This document shows, piece by piece, positions 8,201 through 15,087 of a stretch of DNA of 30,397 nucleotides. The position numbers and the translations under genes were made by a program. Origin of the DNA: Acholeplasmatales bacterium. GTDB lineage: Bacteria > Bacillota_I > Bacilli_A > Izemoplasmatales > Hujiaoplasmataceae. Each line of letters begins with the position of its first letter. The stretch's first letter is position 1. Below the pieces are notes generated by a model that saw nothing but the letters and a program-made list of their open reading frames with translations, ran no database searches and was not told where the DNA came from. The stretch covers positions 1-30,397 of the forward strand of contig DMTN01000028.1 of the NCBI GenBank assembly GCA_003477305.1, in the 5' to 3' direction.

Positions 8201-8662
8201 ATGGACGCAATCAGAGCAGAGGAATTGAAACGGATGCGGTCGGCGACCCGGGAAGCGAACCTGGCGTTCACGCCCGGCCCCGGTCGGCCGATTTCCCGCC
8301 TGGAGGACGAATGGGGAAGATACAAATACGCCGTCCTCGAACGCTCGCAACGGGCTTATGACGCGATCCGCGATCTCCTGAAGGACAAGGATGGATACCC
8401 GGTCGTCGAATTCTATCGGCTCATCGACGAAGCCGCGACGGCCGAACCGGTCGCGTCGGTCCGGGCGAACGCCGCCCAGCATGTCTGGGGACATTTCAAG
8501 AAACGCGTCCCCGCCGATGAGAAACGGGCGTTCGTCGACATCGTCGGACGGTATTTGACCGGGAAAATCCCGATCGGCGACGTGAAGGACCATCTTTGGT
8601 CGCTTGCGCTCCGCTACGACGAACGGCATTTGCGGGATGCATATTATTTCATCGGCCTTTGA
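8201..8662 (+). CDS. DUF1722 (YbgA-type) protein
   Basis: The 153-residue protein matches the DUF1722 domain found alone in YbgA or as a C-terminal extension of DUF523 proteins. WGRYKYAVLERSQRAY (about 38-53) corresponds to the conserved F..RYKYLLMAHS region. NAAQHVWGHFKK (about 90-101), DEKRAF, GKIPIGDVKDHL and DERHLRDAYYF follow in the usual order. An AAGGAG ribosome site lies 6 bases before the ATG. It is a monocistron between two terminators; I saw no convincing promoter in the 28 bases between the upstream terminator and the ATG. The biochemical role of the family is not settled, though some members are linked to tRNA thio-modification and DNA-repair contexts. Confidence 0.8.
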   Translation: MDAIRAEELKRMRSATREANLAFTPGPGRPISRLEDEWGRYKYAVLERSQRAYDAIRDLLKDKDGYPVVEFYRLIDEAATAEPVASVRANAAQHVWGHFKKRVPADEKRAFVDIVGRYLTGKIPIGDVKDHLWSLALRYDERHLRDAYYFIGL

Positions 8663-8666
8663 AGCG

Positions 8667-8697
8667 CCGCGCGACAACCATGTCGCGCGGTTTTTTT
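8667..8697 (+). terminator. Terminator after the DUF1722 gene
   Basis: A perfect 10-bp GC-rich stem (8667-8676 with 8681-8690) with an ACCA loop is followed by seven T (8691-8697). Confidence 0.93.
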
Positions 8698-8758
8698 AAA
8701 AAAAGCCCGGAGATGAAGTGAACCCCCTTGGGAGACCACTTCAGCAACGGGCTTTTTT
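8698..8758 (-). terminator. Composite terminator after the plsC-like gene
   Basis: Read on the - strand, a base stem GCCCG/CGGGC (8705-8709 with 8748-8752) flanked by A and T tracts encloses a four-by-four internal loop. A second 7-bp stem (8714-8720 with 8737-8743) and a 16-base apical region lie inside. The final T run is the A tract at 8698-8704. The first bases overlap the stop codon of the acyltransferase gene. The inner part is more elaborate than a simple terminator. Confidence 0.8.
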
Positions 8759-10053
8759 CATGATCGATACGTGTCGGCGTCGGGAAAGTTCTTCCACTTC
8801 CCGCCGTTGATCCGATGCAGTTCTTCGGTGATGTGGAGCCACTTTCCGGTTGATTCGCGTTTTGGATAGAACTCGTAGTACAAGCCGTCGATGTAGGTCG
8901 TGAAGAAACTCACGTCGGTACACATCCCCCAGGTCGGGAGCTGGTCGGTCGACAGATGAAGAAGACATGGTTCGCCACCCTTCGTACCTTCGTACGTCAA
9001 CCCGAGGCGGCTGATCGTGAGGATTCCTTCACCGGCGATCTCGGAGGTCTTGAGGTCCTTCAAGACGTCGTATTCCGGCATCACGCCGAGCTTGACCTTC
9101 TCAGAGAGAACATACTGCGGGTCGGCATTAATCGCGCGGTAGGCATTCCGCCGTTCGAGGTTGATCCACTTCACCGGCGTTTCGGGGATCACGCAGGAGG
9201 CATCGAGGGGAATGAGGTCGTAATAGTCGTTTACCGTCGCGCCGTTTCCACAATGCGCGCAGCGGATCACGTTGCCAACGCCTTTCATCGTGAATTCATG
9301 TCCGCATTTCGGGCACCAGTAGAGCAGGTTGTGCATGTTCTTGGCGAACTCGCCATGACCGTCGTATGGGACCCGCGCGGTCTTGTTCCAGTCGTAGTCG
9401 TCGTGTTTGATCGCCTGATCGACGGCGAGCTGGATCTCGCTTTCGGTCATGCCTGCGAGGTCCTCCGGCTTGAACAACTCCGAAATCGTAACGTCGACAC
9501 GCCCCGGACGGTCGTCGAGGCAGTACTTCGTGTTCGTCAGGTATCCGCCCTCGATGTGCGACATCAGGACGGGCACCTTGAAGTGCTTCAGGAGTTTGCC
9601 GGTACCGACCGCCGCCGGCTGGTTGGTTCCGGAGATCGAGCTCATCCCTTCGGGGAAGAGGATGATGCGGCCGCCGGTGCGGAGGACGCGGGCGATTTCC
9701 CTGATCGCATAGATCTCGGGGGTGAAGTTCTTCTTGGGAATGACCTGCAGGATGTGGAAAACGCCGCGCAGGTGAGAGCGGAAGAATTCGTTGTACCCGG
9801 CCACATAGTTGAGCCGATGCGGCAGGAAGGCGACGCCGGTATACAAATAGTCGACCCGCGAAGCGTGGTTCGAGATGACGATGTAGGGACCCTTGTAGTC
9901 CTTCGGGTCGATTTTGTAGGTATAATGGACGTTGTACTTCGGCAACATGAACCATTTCCAGATCTGGGCGAGCAGCAGATAGATCAAAGCCGGAGGCTTA
10001 CGGATATGACGGCGGGCAAGGCGTTCCTGCAGGGTCGGTTTCGGTTTTCTCAT
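8758..10053 (-). CDS. plsC: 1-acyl-glycerol-3-phosphate acyltransferase-like with zinc ribbon
   Basis: The N-terminal half is a PlsC/LPLAT domain with the catalytic NHASRVD (N62-D68) and the acceptor-binding FPEG (133-136). It should transfer an acyl group to a lysophospholipid at the inner membrane face; a hydrophobic segment at about 22-37 fits membrane attachment. The protein is 431 residues, roughly 180 longer than a plain PlsC. The extension starts with a four-cysteine zinc ribbon (CPKC at 247-250, CAHC at 265-268) and continues as an alpha/beta region of unknown role. The ATG at 10053 has a weak GGATGG ribosome site; an ATG at 10062 would add three residues. It is transcribed divergently from pcm. 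Confidence 0.85.
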   Translation of the reverse strand: MRKPKPTLQERLARRHIRKPPALIYLLLAQIWKWFMLPKYNVHYTYKIDPKDYKGPYIVISNHASRVDYLYTGVAFLPHRLNYVAGYNEFFRSHLRGVFHILQVIPKKNFTPEIYAIREIARVLRTGGRIILFPEGMSSISGTNQPAAVGTGKLLKHFKVPVLMSHIEGGYLTNTKYCLDDRPGRVDVTISELFKPEDLAGMTESEIQLAVDQAIKHDDYDWNKTARVPYDGHGEFAKNMHNLLYWCPKCGHEFTMKGVGNVIRCAHCGNGATVNDYYDLIPLDASCVIPETPVKWINLERRNAYRAINADPQYVLSEKVKLGVMPEYDVLKDLKTSEIAGEGILTISRLGLTYEGTKGGEPCLLHLSTDQLPTWGMCTDVSFFTTYIDGLYYEFYPKRESTGKWLHITEELHRINGGKWKNFPDADTYRS

Positions 10054-10096
10054 GGGGTCCATCCATTCTGTCGGATCTTGACGCAATCCGCAATCG

Positions 10097-10125
10097 ATTA
10101 TAATACAGAACCGTTTTGATTTCCA
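10097..10125 (-). promoter_or_regulatory. Promoter of the plsC-like gene
   Basis: On the - strand a consensus -10 TATAAT (10102-10097) has a -35 TGGAAA (10125-10120) at a 17-base spacing. A second TATAAT reads on the + strand at 10099-10104, overlapping the first, with TTGACG at 10078-10083 and a short 15-base spacer. Confidence 0.65.
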
Positions 10126-10164
10126 TCGATTTTCGCAAGGTTCGGCGCAAATCAACGAGGAAAC

Positions 10165-10173
10165 TGGTACAAT
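10165..10173 (+). promoter_or_regulatory. Extended -10 promoter of pcm
   Basis: TGGTACAAT at 10165-10173 is a good extended -10, with no convincing -35. Transcription would start near 10180, just upstream of the pcm ATG at 10203. Confidence 0.5.
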
Positions 10174-10202
10174 GGAAGCGAACGGAAAGCGCGGTGACGC
10201 CG

Positions 10203-10841
10203 ATGGACAAAAATCCGATGGACATAGAACGGGAAGCGATGGTCGAAACCCAGCTGGTCGACCGCGGCATTTCCGATCGCGCCGTGCTCGACGCGTTCCT
10301 TCAAGTGCCGCGGCATCCGTTCGTCCTTTCCCCCGACCGCGACTGGGCGTATGGCGACCATCCGCTGTCGATCGGATTCGGTCAGACGATCTCCCAGCCG
10401 TACGTGATCGCGCTCGCACTCTCGGCCGTTAGCGCCGCGACGGCATCCGCCGTTTTGGAAATCGGCACCGGTTCCGGCTATCAGACGGCGCTTCTCGCCA
10501 CCCTCGCCAAAGCCGTGCGGACCGTCGAACGGATCGGCGTGCTCGCCCGTCGTGCCCAGGAAACGCTCGATCGTCTCGGGTATGCGAACATCCGTTACCG
10601 CATCGGAAACGGCGTCCTCGGCTGGGCCGAAGGCGCCCCCTACGATGCGATCGTCGTCAGCGCCGCGGCGCGGACGATCCCGCCAGCTCTCGTCGCCCAG
10701 CTTGCGATCGGCGGTCGGATGGCGATCCCGCTCGGCGACGGTTTCTCCCAAAAGCTCACCCTCATCAAAAAAACGCCGGATGGTATCACGACGGAACCCC
10801 TCTGCGATTGCCGATTCGTCCCGCTGATCGACGCCGAATGA
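10203..10841 (+). CDS. pcm: Protein-L-isoaspartate O-methyltransferase
   Basis: This SAM-dependent enzyme methylates abnormal isoaspartyl residues so that damaged proteins can be repaired. From the ATG at 10203 the protein is 212 residues, close to the usual 208-215. The family block GQTISQPY lies at 60-67 and the SAM-binding LEIGTGSGYQTALLA starts at 85. Later blocks include the YDAIVVSAAA region and a GGRMAIPLG strand. Frames starting further upstream run through the predicted promoter and are unlikely. The ribosome site is weak (GGTGA). The rhodanese lipoprotein gene follows but has its own promoter. Confidence 0.93.
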   Translation: MDKNPMDIEREAMVETQLVDRGISDRAVLDAFLQVPRHPFVLSPDRDWAYGDHPLSIGFGQTISQPYVIALALSAVSAATASAVLEIGTGSGYQTALLATLAKAVRTVERIGVLARRAQETLDRLGYANIRYRIGNGVLGWAEGAPYDAIVVSAAARTIPPALVAQLAIGGRMAIPLGDGFSQKLTLIKKTPDGITTEPLCDCRFVPLIDAE

Positions 10842-10856
10842 GACCGGGCATATCCG

Positions 10857-10885
10857 TTGCATGCGTTCGTCCGACATGATATAAT
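10857..10885 (+). promoter_or_regulatory. Promoter of the rhodanese lipoprotein gene
   Basis: The -35 TTGCAT (10857-10862) and an extended consensus -10 TGATATAAT (hexamer 10880-10885) are 17 bases apart. AAAGGA at 10893-10898 is the ribosome site. Confidence 0.8.
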
Positions 10886-10906
10886 CCTCGCGAAAGGACT
10901 GATTCC

Positions 10907-11290
10907 ATGCGATTGATTACGCTCTTTGCCGTACTTGCGTTCGGCTTCTCGCTTTCCGCCTGCTCCACGTCCTCCGATTCTCCCGTCCTCATTTCCGCCC
11001 GCGAAGGCAAGGCGATGCTGGACGCGGATGACGAGATCATCCTCGTCGATGTCCGTACGCTCGAGGAATACCAGGAAGCCCATATCCCCGGAGCGATCCT
11101 GCTTCCGCTTTCCGATCTGGCCGTCGACGCGGCATCCGCACTCCCCGACAAGGACGCCAAGATCATCCTTTACTGTCGCAGCGGAAACCGTTCCGCTCAG
11201 GCGGCGACGATCCTCGACGGACTCGGCTATACCAAGGTCTACGACATGGGCGGCATCATCGACTGGCCCTATGCAACGACGACAGAATAG
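10907..11290 (+). CDS. Rhodanese-domain lipoprotein
   Basis: The 127-residue product has a lipoprotein signal with lipobox LSAC (lipidated C19). It is followed by a single rhodanese domain with VDVRTLEEYQEAHIPGA near 47-63 and the active-site loop CRSGNRS starting at C90. It should be anchored on the outer face of the membrane and carry a persulfide on C90; the partner is unknown. It is similar to PspE-type and YgaP-type single-domain rhodaneses. Its own promoter and a shared bidirectional terminator make it monocistronic. Confidence 0.9.
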   Translation: MRLITLFAVLAFGFSLSACSTSSDSPVLISAREGKAMLDADDEIILVDVRTLEEYQEAHIPGAILLPLSDLAVDAASALPDKDAKIILYCRSGNRSAQAATILDGLGYTKVYDMGGIIDWPYATTTE

Positions 11291-11320
11291 AAAAGCGATC
11301 CGCACCGGATCGCTTTTTTT
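11291..11320. terminator. Bidirectional terminator between convergent genes
   Basis: A 12-bp perfect stem (11291-11302 with 11306-11317) with a three-base loop has an A tract on one side and a T tract on the other. It can end both the rhodanese transcript and the - strand epimerase operon. Confidence 0.92.
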
Positions 11321-11322
11321 GA

Positions 11323-12345
11323 TCAATGGTCTTGGCGAAAGACAGCCATCGTCGCCTGAATGCTTTCTTTGACGTCTCGTCCTCCCGAAAAGCCAAGTTC
11401 ACCATAATGGAGATCGCGCGCTAACCGTTCGAAATCGATTGAGAAATCCTGCGACAAAATATCGCCCATCAGCTTCCCGTGGTCCAGTCCGGCCTCGCGT
11501 CCCTGTTTCCGATACTTCCGGTCGATCGCCCGGCCGCCGATCGCGGCGATCCAGGCGGGAATCCCGAGAACCTTCTTCTTGACGCCGATGCCGGCGAGCA
11601 TGAGTTGTAAAATCTCGCGGTAGGAAAGATTCTCCTTCCCCACCGGATATCCGCGCCCGTTGGAGCCGTTATAAGCGGCGGCGACGATCGCCTCGGCGAC
11701 TCCCGAGACGTCGATGCAGGCGGTGATGCCCCCCGCAGGCAGAAACGCCGCGGGATACTTCGCGAACGGATCGAGGAAGAATTCCTTCCACAGCGGCAGT
11801 CTCCCCGGCATCGTTCCGAAGATGAACGGAAGTTCGAGGAACATCACGTCGAAGTCGCCGGGAACGCCTTGCCTGCGGAGCGTTTCCTCCTGTTCGACGC
11901 GGGCCTTGACATACGGATGGTGCGCCGCGAGGATGCCGTCCCGCATCCGGTCGAAATGGGTGAAGTACGAATTGAGGACGACCACCCGAGCGATTCCCGC
12001 ACGCCGGGCGGCGGCGACGATCTTGTTCGCCTGGACGACGAGTTTCTCATGGAAGAAGGCATTCGCGGGAGCGTTCGGGACGACCCGGTCGTCGGGACCG
12101 AGGGCGTAGACGAACGTGTCGTACCCATGTCCGGAAAACAACTCTGATACATCGTCTTCGGTCATCGCGAACAGGTCTCCGAAGCGGATCCCGATTTCCT
12201 GCGGATACCAGCCCGACAGGTCGATCTCGCGGGGCAGGGCGACGGCGTCGACCGCGACCCCTTCGGACAGAAACTTGAGGGCCGCGTGATAGCCGAGAAA
12301 CCCGGTTCCGCCGGCAATCAGGACTTTTTTCACGTCGTGGATCAT
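11323..12345 (-). CDS. NAD-dependent epimerase/dehydratase family protein
   Basis: This 340-residue extended short-chain dehydrogenase-like protein has the nucleotide-binding GGTGFLG at 12-18 and a DLFAM-type strand end near 57. At the position of the catalytic YxxxK the sequence reads YVKARVEQE (Y145 to E153), so the usual lysine is Arg149 while Tyr and the following Glu are kept. That suggests an atypical or non-classical member, such as a sugar-nucleotide or NmrA-like binding protein. It is the last gene of a five-gene operon; its ATG overlaps the stop of the preceding gene (ATGA) and is preceded by GGAGG. Substrate unknown. Confidence 0.8.
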   Translation of the reverse strand: MIHDVKKVLIAGGTGFLGYHAALKFLSEGVAVDAVALPREIDLSGWYPQEIGIRFGDLFAMTEDDVSELFSGHGYDTFVYALGPDDRVVPNAPANAFFHEKLVVQANKIVAAARRAGIARVVVLNSYFTHFDRMRDGILAAHHPYVKARVEQEETLRRQGVPGDFDVMFLELPFIFGTMPGRLPLWKEFFLDPFAKYPAAFLPAGGITACIDVSGVAEAIVAAAYNGSNGRGYPVGKENLSYREILQLMLAGIGVKKKVLGIPAWIAAIGGRAIDRKYRKQGREAGLDHGKLMGDILSQDFSIDFERLARDLHYGELGFSGGRDVKESIQATMAVFRQDH

Positions 12346-12860
12346 GTTGTCTCGCCTCCGACGGATGCGGCCGCCATCGCCAGATAACGATCGATGTTTT
12401 TGCGGTTGTCGAGACGTTCCGCTTCCGTGAGGGTGCGGACGATGCGCATCGGGTTGCCGATCGCGAGCATCTGCGTTGGAACGGTCTTTCCGGGCGGAAC
12501 GAGCGTGCCCGCGCCGACCATCGCGCCGGATTCGACGACGGCACCGTCAAGGAGGATGCTGCCCATCCCGATCAAAACGTCGTCACCCACGGTGGCGCCG
12601 TGGATGATCGCGCCATGGCCGATCGTGACGCGCTTGCCGATGAGCGTCGGCCGATCCGCGTTCACGTGGATCACGGCGTTGTCCTGGACGTTCGTGTCTT
12701 CGCCGATCGTGATCGGCGCCATATCGCCGCGGATCGTCACATGATGCCATATGTTGCATCCCCTGGCGAGGGTGACATCGCCGCTGACGACGGCCGTCGG
12801 AAAAACGATCGCGGAGGAATCGATGTTCGGATGACCATAGACGGTATGGATGACGGACAT
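12342..12860 (-). CDS. Gamma-carbonic-anhydrase-like hexapeptide protein
   Basis: The 172-residue protein is a left-handed beta-helix of the YrdA/PaaY/Cam type with regular hexapeptide turns from about 10 to 130. The expected metal ligands are present: H65 in NAVIHV, H82 in TIGHG and H87 in AIIHG. RGDMAPITIGEDTNVQDN precedes them as in the family. It may act as a zinc or iron carbonic anhydrase, though many members have unproven activity. The ATG at 12860 has a consensus AGGAGG site; a longer frame upstream overlaps the methyltransferase gene and is not supported. It ends by overlapping the epimerase start. Confidence 0.9.
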   Translation of the reverse strand: MSVIHTVYGHPNIDSSAIVFPTAVVSGDVTLARGCNIWHHVTIRGDMAPITIGEDTNVQDNAVIHVNADRPTLIGKRVTIGHGAIIHGATVGDDVLIGMGSILLDGAVVESGAMVGAGTLVPPGKTVPTQMLAIGNPMRIVRTLTEAERLDNRKNIDRYLAMAAASVGGETT

Positions 12861-12871
12861 GGGTGTGCCTC

Positions 12872-13660
12872 CTAGAGGCGCGCGCCGGCGGGTTTGAGCG
12901 CAAGCGTCGCGAGATAGACGGGGATGTGCCGATCGAGCGGCTCGTCCCAACCGGAAAGATCTTCATAGAAACCGATGAGATGGAAACCGGCGGCCGTCTG
13001 TCCGCCGATCTGGTCGGCAAGCGAGTGGCCGAACTCCACCGGTTCGCAGGCGTCGAGACGTTTCTTCAGTTCGTCGGGAGGAAGTTGATCGAGATCGGAA
13101 TAGGGGATCTTGTATCGCACCGATAATGCCCCGGTCGTTTCCATCAACGCTTCATCAAAGATGTAGGCGACGGGGTTCATGAACCCGGCCGCAAGCCTTC
13201 CGCCTTTCTTGAGAACCCGATAGGCTTCGCGCCATACCGGCTTGACATCGGCGCAGAACACGTTGGAAATCGGGTGGAAGACGTAATCGAAACTTTCATC
13301 AAGAAACCGCGAAAGATCGCGCATGTCGCCTTCTTCGAGACGGATGGACAATTGTTCGCGTCTGGCGACTTCGGCGTCACGCGAAAGCTGCGCCGGCGAA
13401 TTGTCGATGACCGTAACGATCGCGCCGAGGGCGGCGAACAAAGGCCCCTGCTGCCCGCCGCCGGAAGCGAGGCACAAGAGCTTTTTTCCGGCAAGCGCGG
13501 GAAACCAGTCGCCGGGCATCGGTTTGGTCGGCGTGAGCAAAAGCTCCGCGGTCCCCTTGCGGGCGGCGTCGACGATCGCCGCCGAGACCGGGACGGTCCA
13601 TTTGTTGCCGATCTTGACTTCGTGGTCCCACGCTTCGCGGTTGTGTTTCAGCCAGTCCAT
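12872..13660 (-). CDS. Class I SAM-dependent methyltransferase
   Basis: The 262-residue protein has the class I methyltransferase fold. The SAM-binding loop is LCLASGGGQQ (about 62-71), the acidic strand end is VTVIDNS, and the later EGDMRDL and FDYVFHPISNVF blocks match motifs II and III of ubiquinone/menaquinone-type methyltransferases. The sequence AYRVLKKGGRLAAGF is the typical post-motif helix and strand. Substrate is unknown. Start choice: the ATG at 13660 sits 10 bases from AGGA, while an ATG three codons upstream (13669) sits only one base from it, so the shorter form is preferred. It is the third gene of the operon. Confidence 0.88.
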   Translation of the reverse strand: MDWLKHNREAWDHEVKIGNKWTVPVSAAIVDAARKGTAELLLTPTKPMPGDWFPALAGKKLLCLASGGGQQGPLFAALGAIVTVIDNSPAQLSRDAEVARREQLSIRLEEGDMRDLSRFLDESFDYVFHPISNVFCADVKPVWREAYRVLKKGGRLAAGFMNPVAYIFDEALMETTGALSVRYKIPYSDLDQLPPDELKKRLDACEPVEFGHSLADQIGGQTAAGFHLIGFYEDLSGWDEPLDRHIPVYLATLALKPAGARL

Positions 13661-13690
13661 AATACTCATTTCCTTTCTATCGCCCTACGT

Positions 13691-14386
13691 TCAAATGAAG
13701 ATGCCGATCAGAACGATGATGATGAGGTGTGCCGGATAATAGACATAAAAGAACCATTTGTTGAAGCGACCGCGCGTGCCGTCGTAGAACCCGATCGGGA
13801 TCAGCGATGCGAGCGCGAGCCACTGGTACCAATTCTCGAATACGTGGATCTGACTGCCGTTGGCGATCCCGAGCAGTTCCGGAAGCGGCCAGTCGATGAA
13901 GACGGCCGACAAGAGGACGAACCCGATCGTGCGCAGCGAGAGCGAATCGATCATCCCGAATAGGACGATCAACAGAATCCCATATGCCCCGTATGACGTA
14001 TGAACCCATTCGGCGAATACCAGGATCGGCAGGACGGCGAGGTATCCGTACCACTTCTTCGTCGCGAATGCCATGAGCGCGAACAGACCGAAGACAAGCG
14101 GCAGGAAGACGTTTGCCTGAAGAAAGAAGTTGATCCCGAACGCAAACCAGACGACGGCCATCACCGCTTCCGAGATCGCCGCGCCGAGCAGCAACTGAAG
14201 GATATAACGCTTGATATCATGGGTATGGCGAAATCCTTCCGCGATCATCAGGGCGAACAGCGGATAGGCGAGACGGCCGATGATGCGGCAGACCAGCCGG
14301 GCGGTATCGTCGACGACGAGGAATGCGCCGACATGGTCGATCGTCATCGTGACGATGGCGATCCACTTGATCCACTTCATGCTCAC
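13691..14386 (-). CDS. TraX-family membrane protein
   Basis: The 231-residue protein is almost entirely hydrophobic, with about eight membrane segments. The N-terminal block IAIVTMTIDHVGAFL and then RIIGRLAYPLFALMIAEGF are characteristic of the TraX family, as is the C-terminal FFYVYYPAHL. TraX of the F plasmid is linked to pilin N-acetylation and family members are thought to be membrane acyltransferases. Chromosomal Firmicutes homologues have no known substrate. The GTG at 14386 overlaps the stop of the GNAT gene (GTGA) and sits 10 bases from GAGG; an ATG at 14380 is the alternative. Confidence 0.88.
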   Translation of the reverse strand: MSMKWIKWIAIVTMTIDHVGAFLVVDDTARLVCRIIGRLAYPLFALMIAEGFRHTHDIKRYILQLLLGAAISEAVMAVVWFAFGINFFLQANVFLPLVFGLFALMAFATKKWYGYLAVLPILVFAEWVHTSYGAYGILLIVLFGMIDSLSLRTIGFVLLSAVFIDWPLPELLGIANGSQIHVFENWYQWLALASLIPIGFYDGTRGRFNKWFFYVYYPAHLIIIVLIGIFI

Positions 14387-14973
14387 AAGACGCCATCCTC
14401 GGCAACCGTCATGTCGTCCAGCCGCATCAGATGGTTGTACTTTCCGATCGGCGCGACATAGGCGAACCCGTGTTCCTCATACATCTTGATCGACCCGGTA
14501 TACTGTGGTTTCGCAACGCCGGGGACGAGCAGCGGGAACGCTTCGACGATGCCCCCGCCCGCGGCGCGGATCGACAGAAGCGCTTTTTCGAGAAGCAGTT
14601 TCGAAAGGCCTTCGCGACGTCGTTCCTTGTCAACCACGAAACAGGTGATCCGCCAGGAAGGCTTGAGCGCTTCGGGAATCACCAGCTTGATGTAATCGCG
14701 CATCCGATCGAACGCGGAAAACTCTTCCGCCCTTCCAAACTGGCACCAGCCGATCGGATGGTCTCCGTCGTACAGCAACAGCCCGGACGCTTTTCCGGAA
14801 TTCACTAGATCATGATGCATCGTCTTCCTGCCGGTTTTCGTGGATTTGATGAATTCGGACATCGTCATCCGATGATAGACGCACCAGCACCCGCCATGCA
14901 TGCCGTTATGTCGCTCGAACAACCGTTCAAAATCCGGCCAGGTCGCCGGTGACAGCGATTTTGTCTCGAACAT
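14383..14973 (-). CDS. GNAT-family N-acetyltransferase
   Basis: This 196-residue protein has the GNAT fold. ITCFVVDKERRREGLSKLLL (about 109-128) is the beta4-alpha3 acetyl-CoA pyrophosphate loop, with RRREGLS in place of the RxxGxG/A consensus. The GGCWCVYHR block near 27-35 is seen in a Firmicutes GNAT subgroup. The C-terminal KMYEEHGF matches the family's last helix. It is the first gene of the operon, with an extended -10 promoter and an AAGGGGGA ribosome site. Substrate unknown; small-molecule or antibiotic acetylation is possible but not shown. Confidence 0.85.
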   Translation of the reverse strand: MFETKSLSPATWPDFERLFERHNGMHGGCWCVYHRMTMSEFIKSTKTGRKTMHHDLVNSGKASGLLLYDGDHPIGWCQFGRAEEFSAFDRMRDYIKLVIPEALKPSWRITCFVVDKERRREGLSKLLLEKALLSIRAAGGGIVEAFPLLVPGVAKPQYTGSIKMYEEHGFAYVAPIGKYNHLMRLDDMTVAEDGVL

Positions 14974-15005
14974 GGCGATTCCCCCTTACCTCGGTCGATA
15001 GTTCC

Positions 15006-15034
15006 ATTATAGCATTCCTGCGGCAATTTGTCGG
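15006..15034 (-). promoter_or_regulatory. Promoter of the GNAT-TraX-methyltransferase operon
   Basis: On the - strand a consensus extended -10 TGCTATAAT (hexamer 15011-15006) has CCGACA at 15034-15029 with a 17-base spacer. It would start a five-gene transcript ending at the 11291-11320 terminator. Confidence 0.75.
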
Positions 15035-15043
15035 CGTCGATCG

Positions 15044-15068
15044 AAAAAGGGATGTCGATCGACATCCC
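15044..15068 (-). terminator. Terminator after the RibA/RibBA-like gene
   Basis: A perfect 20-base palindrome (15049-15068) able to form an eight-bp stem with a four-base loop is followed on the - strand by five T (complement of 15048-15044). Confidence 0.88.
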
Positions 15069-15087
15069 CGGTCCGCCGCGGACGGCG

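Noticed and set aside
10063..10419. N-terminal extension of the PlsC-like protein by about 120 residues
   Set aside because: The extension is Arg-rich, crosses the predicted promoter and overlaps pcm on the other strand.
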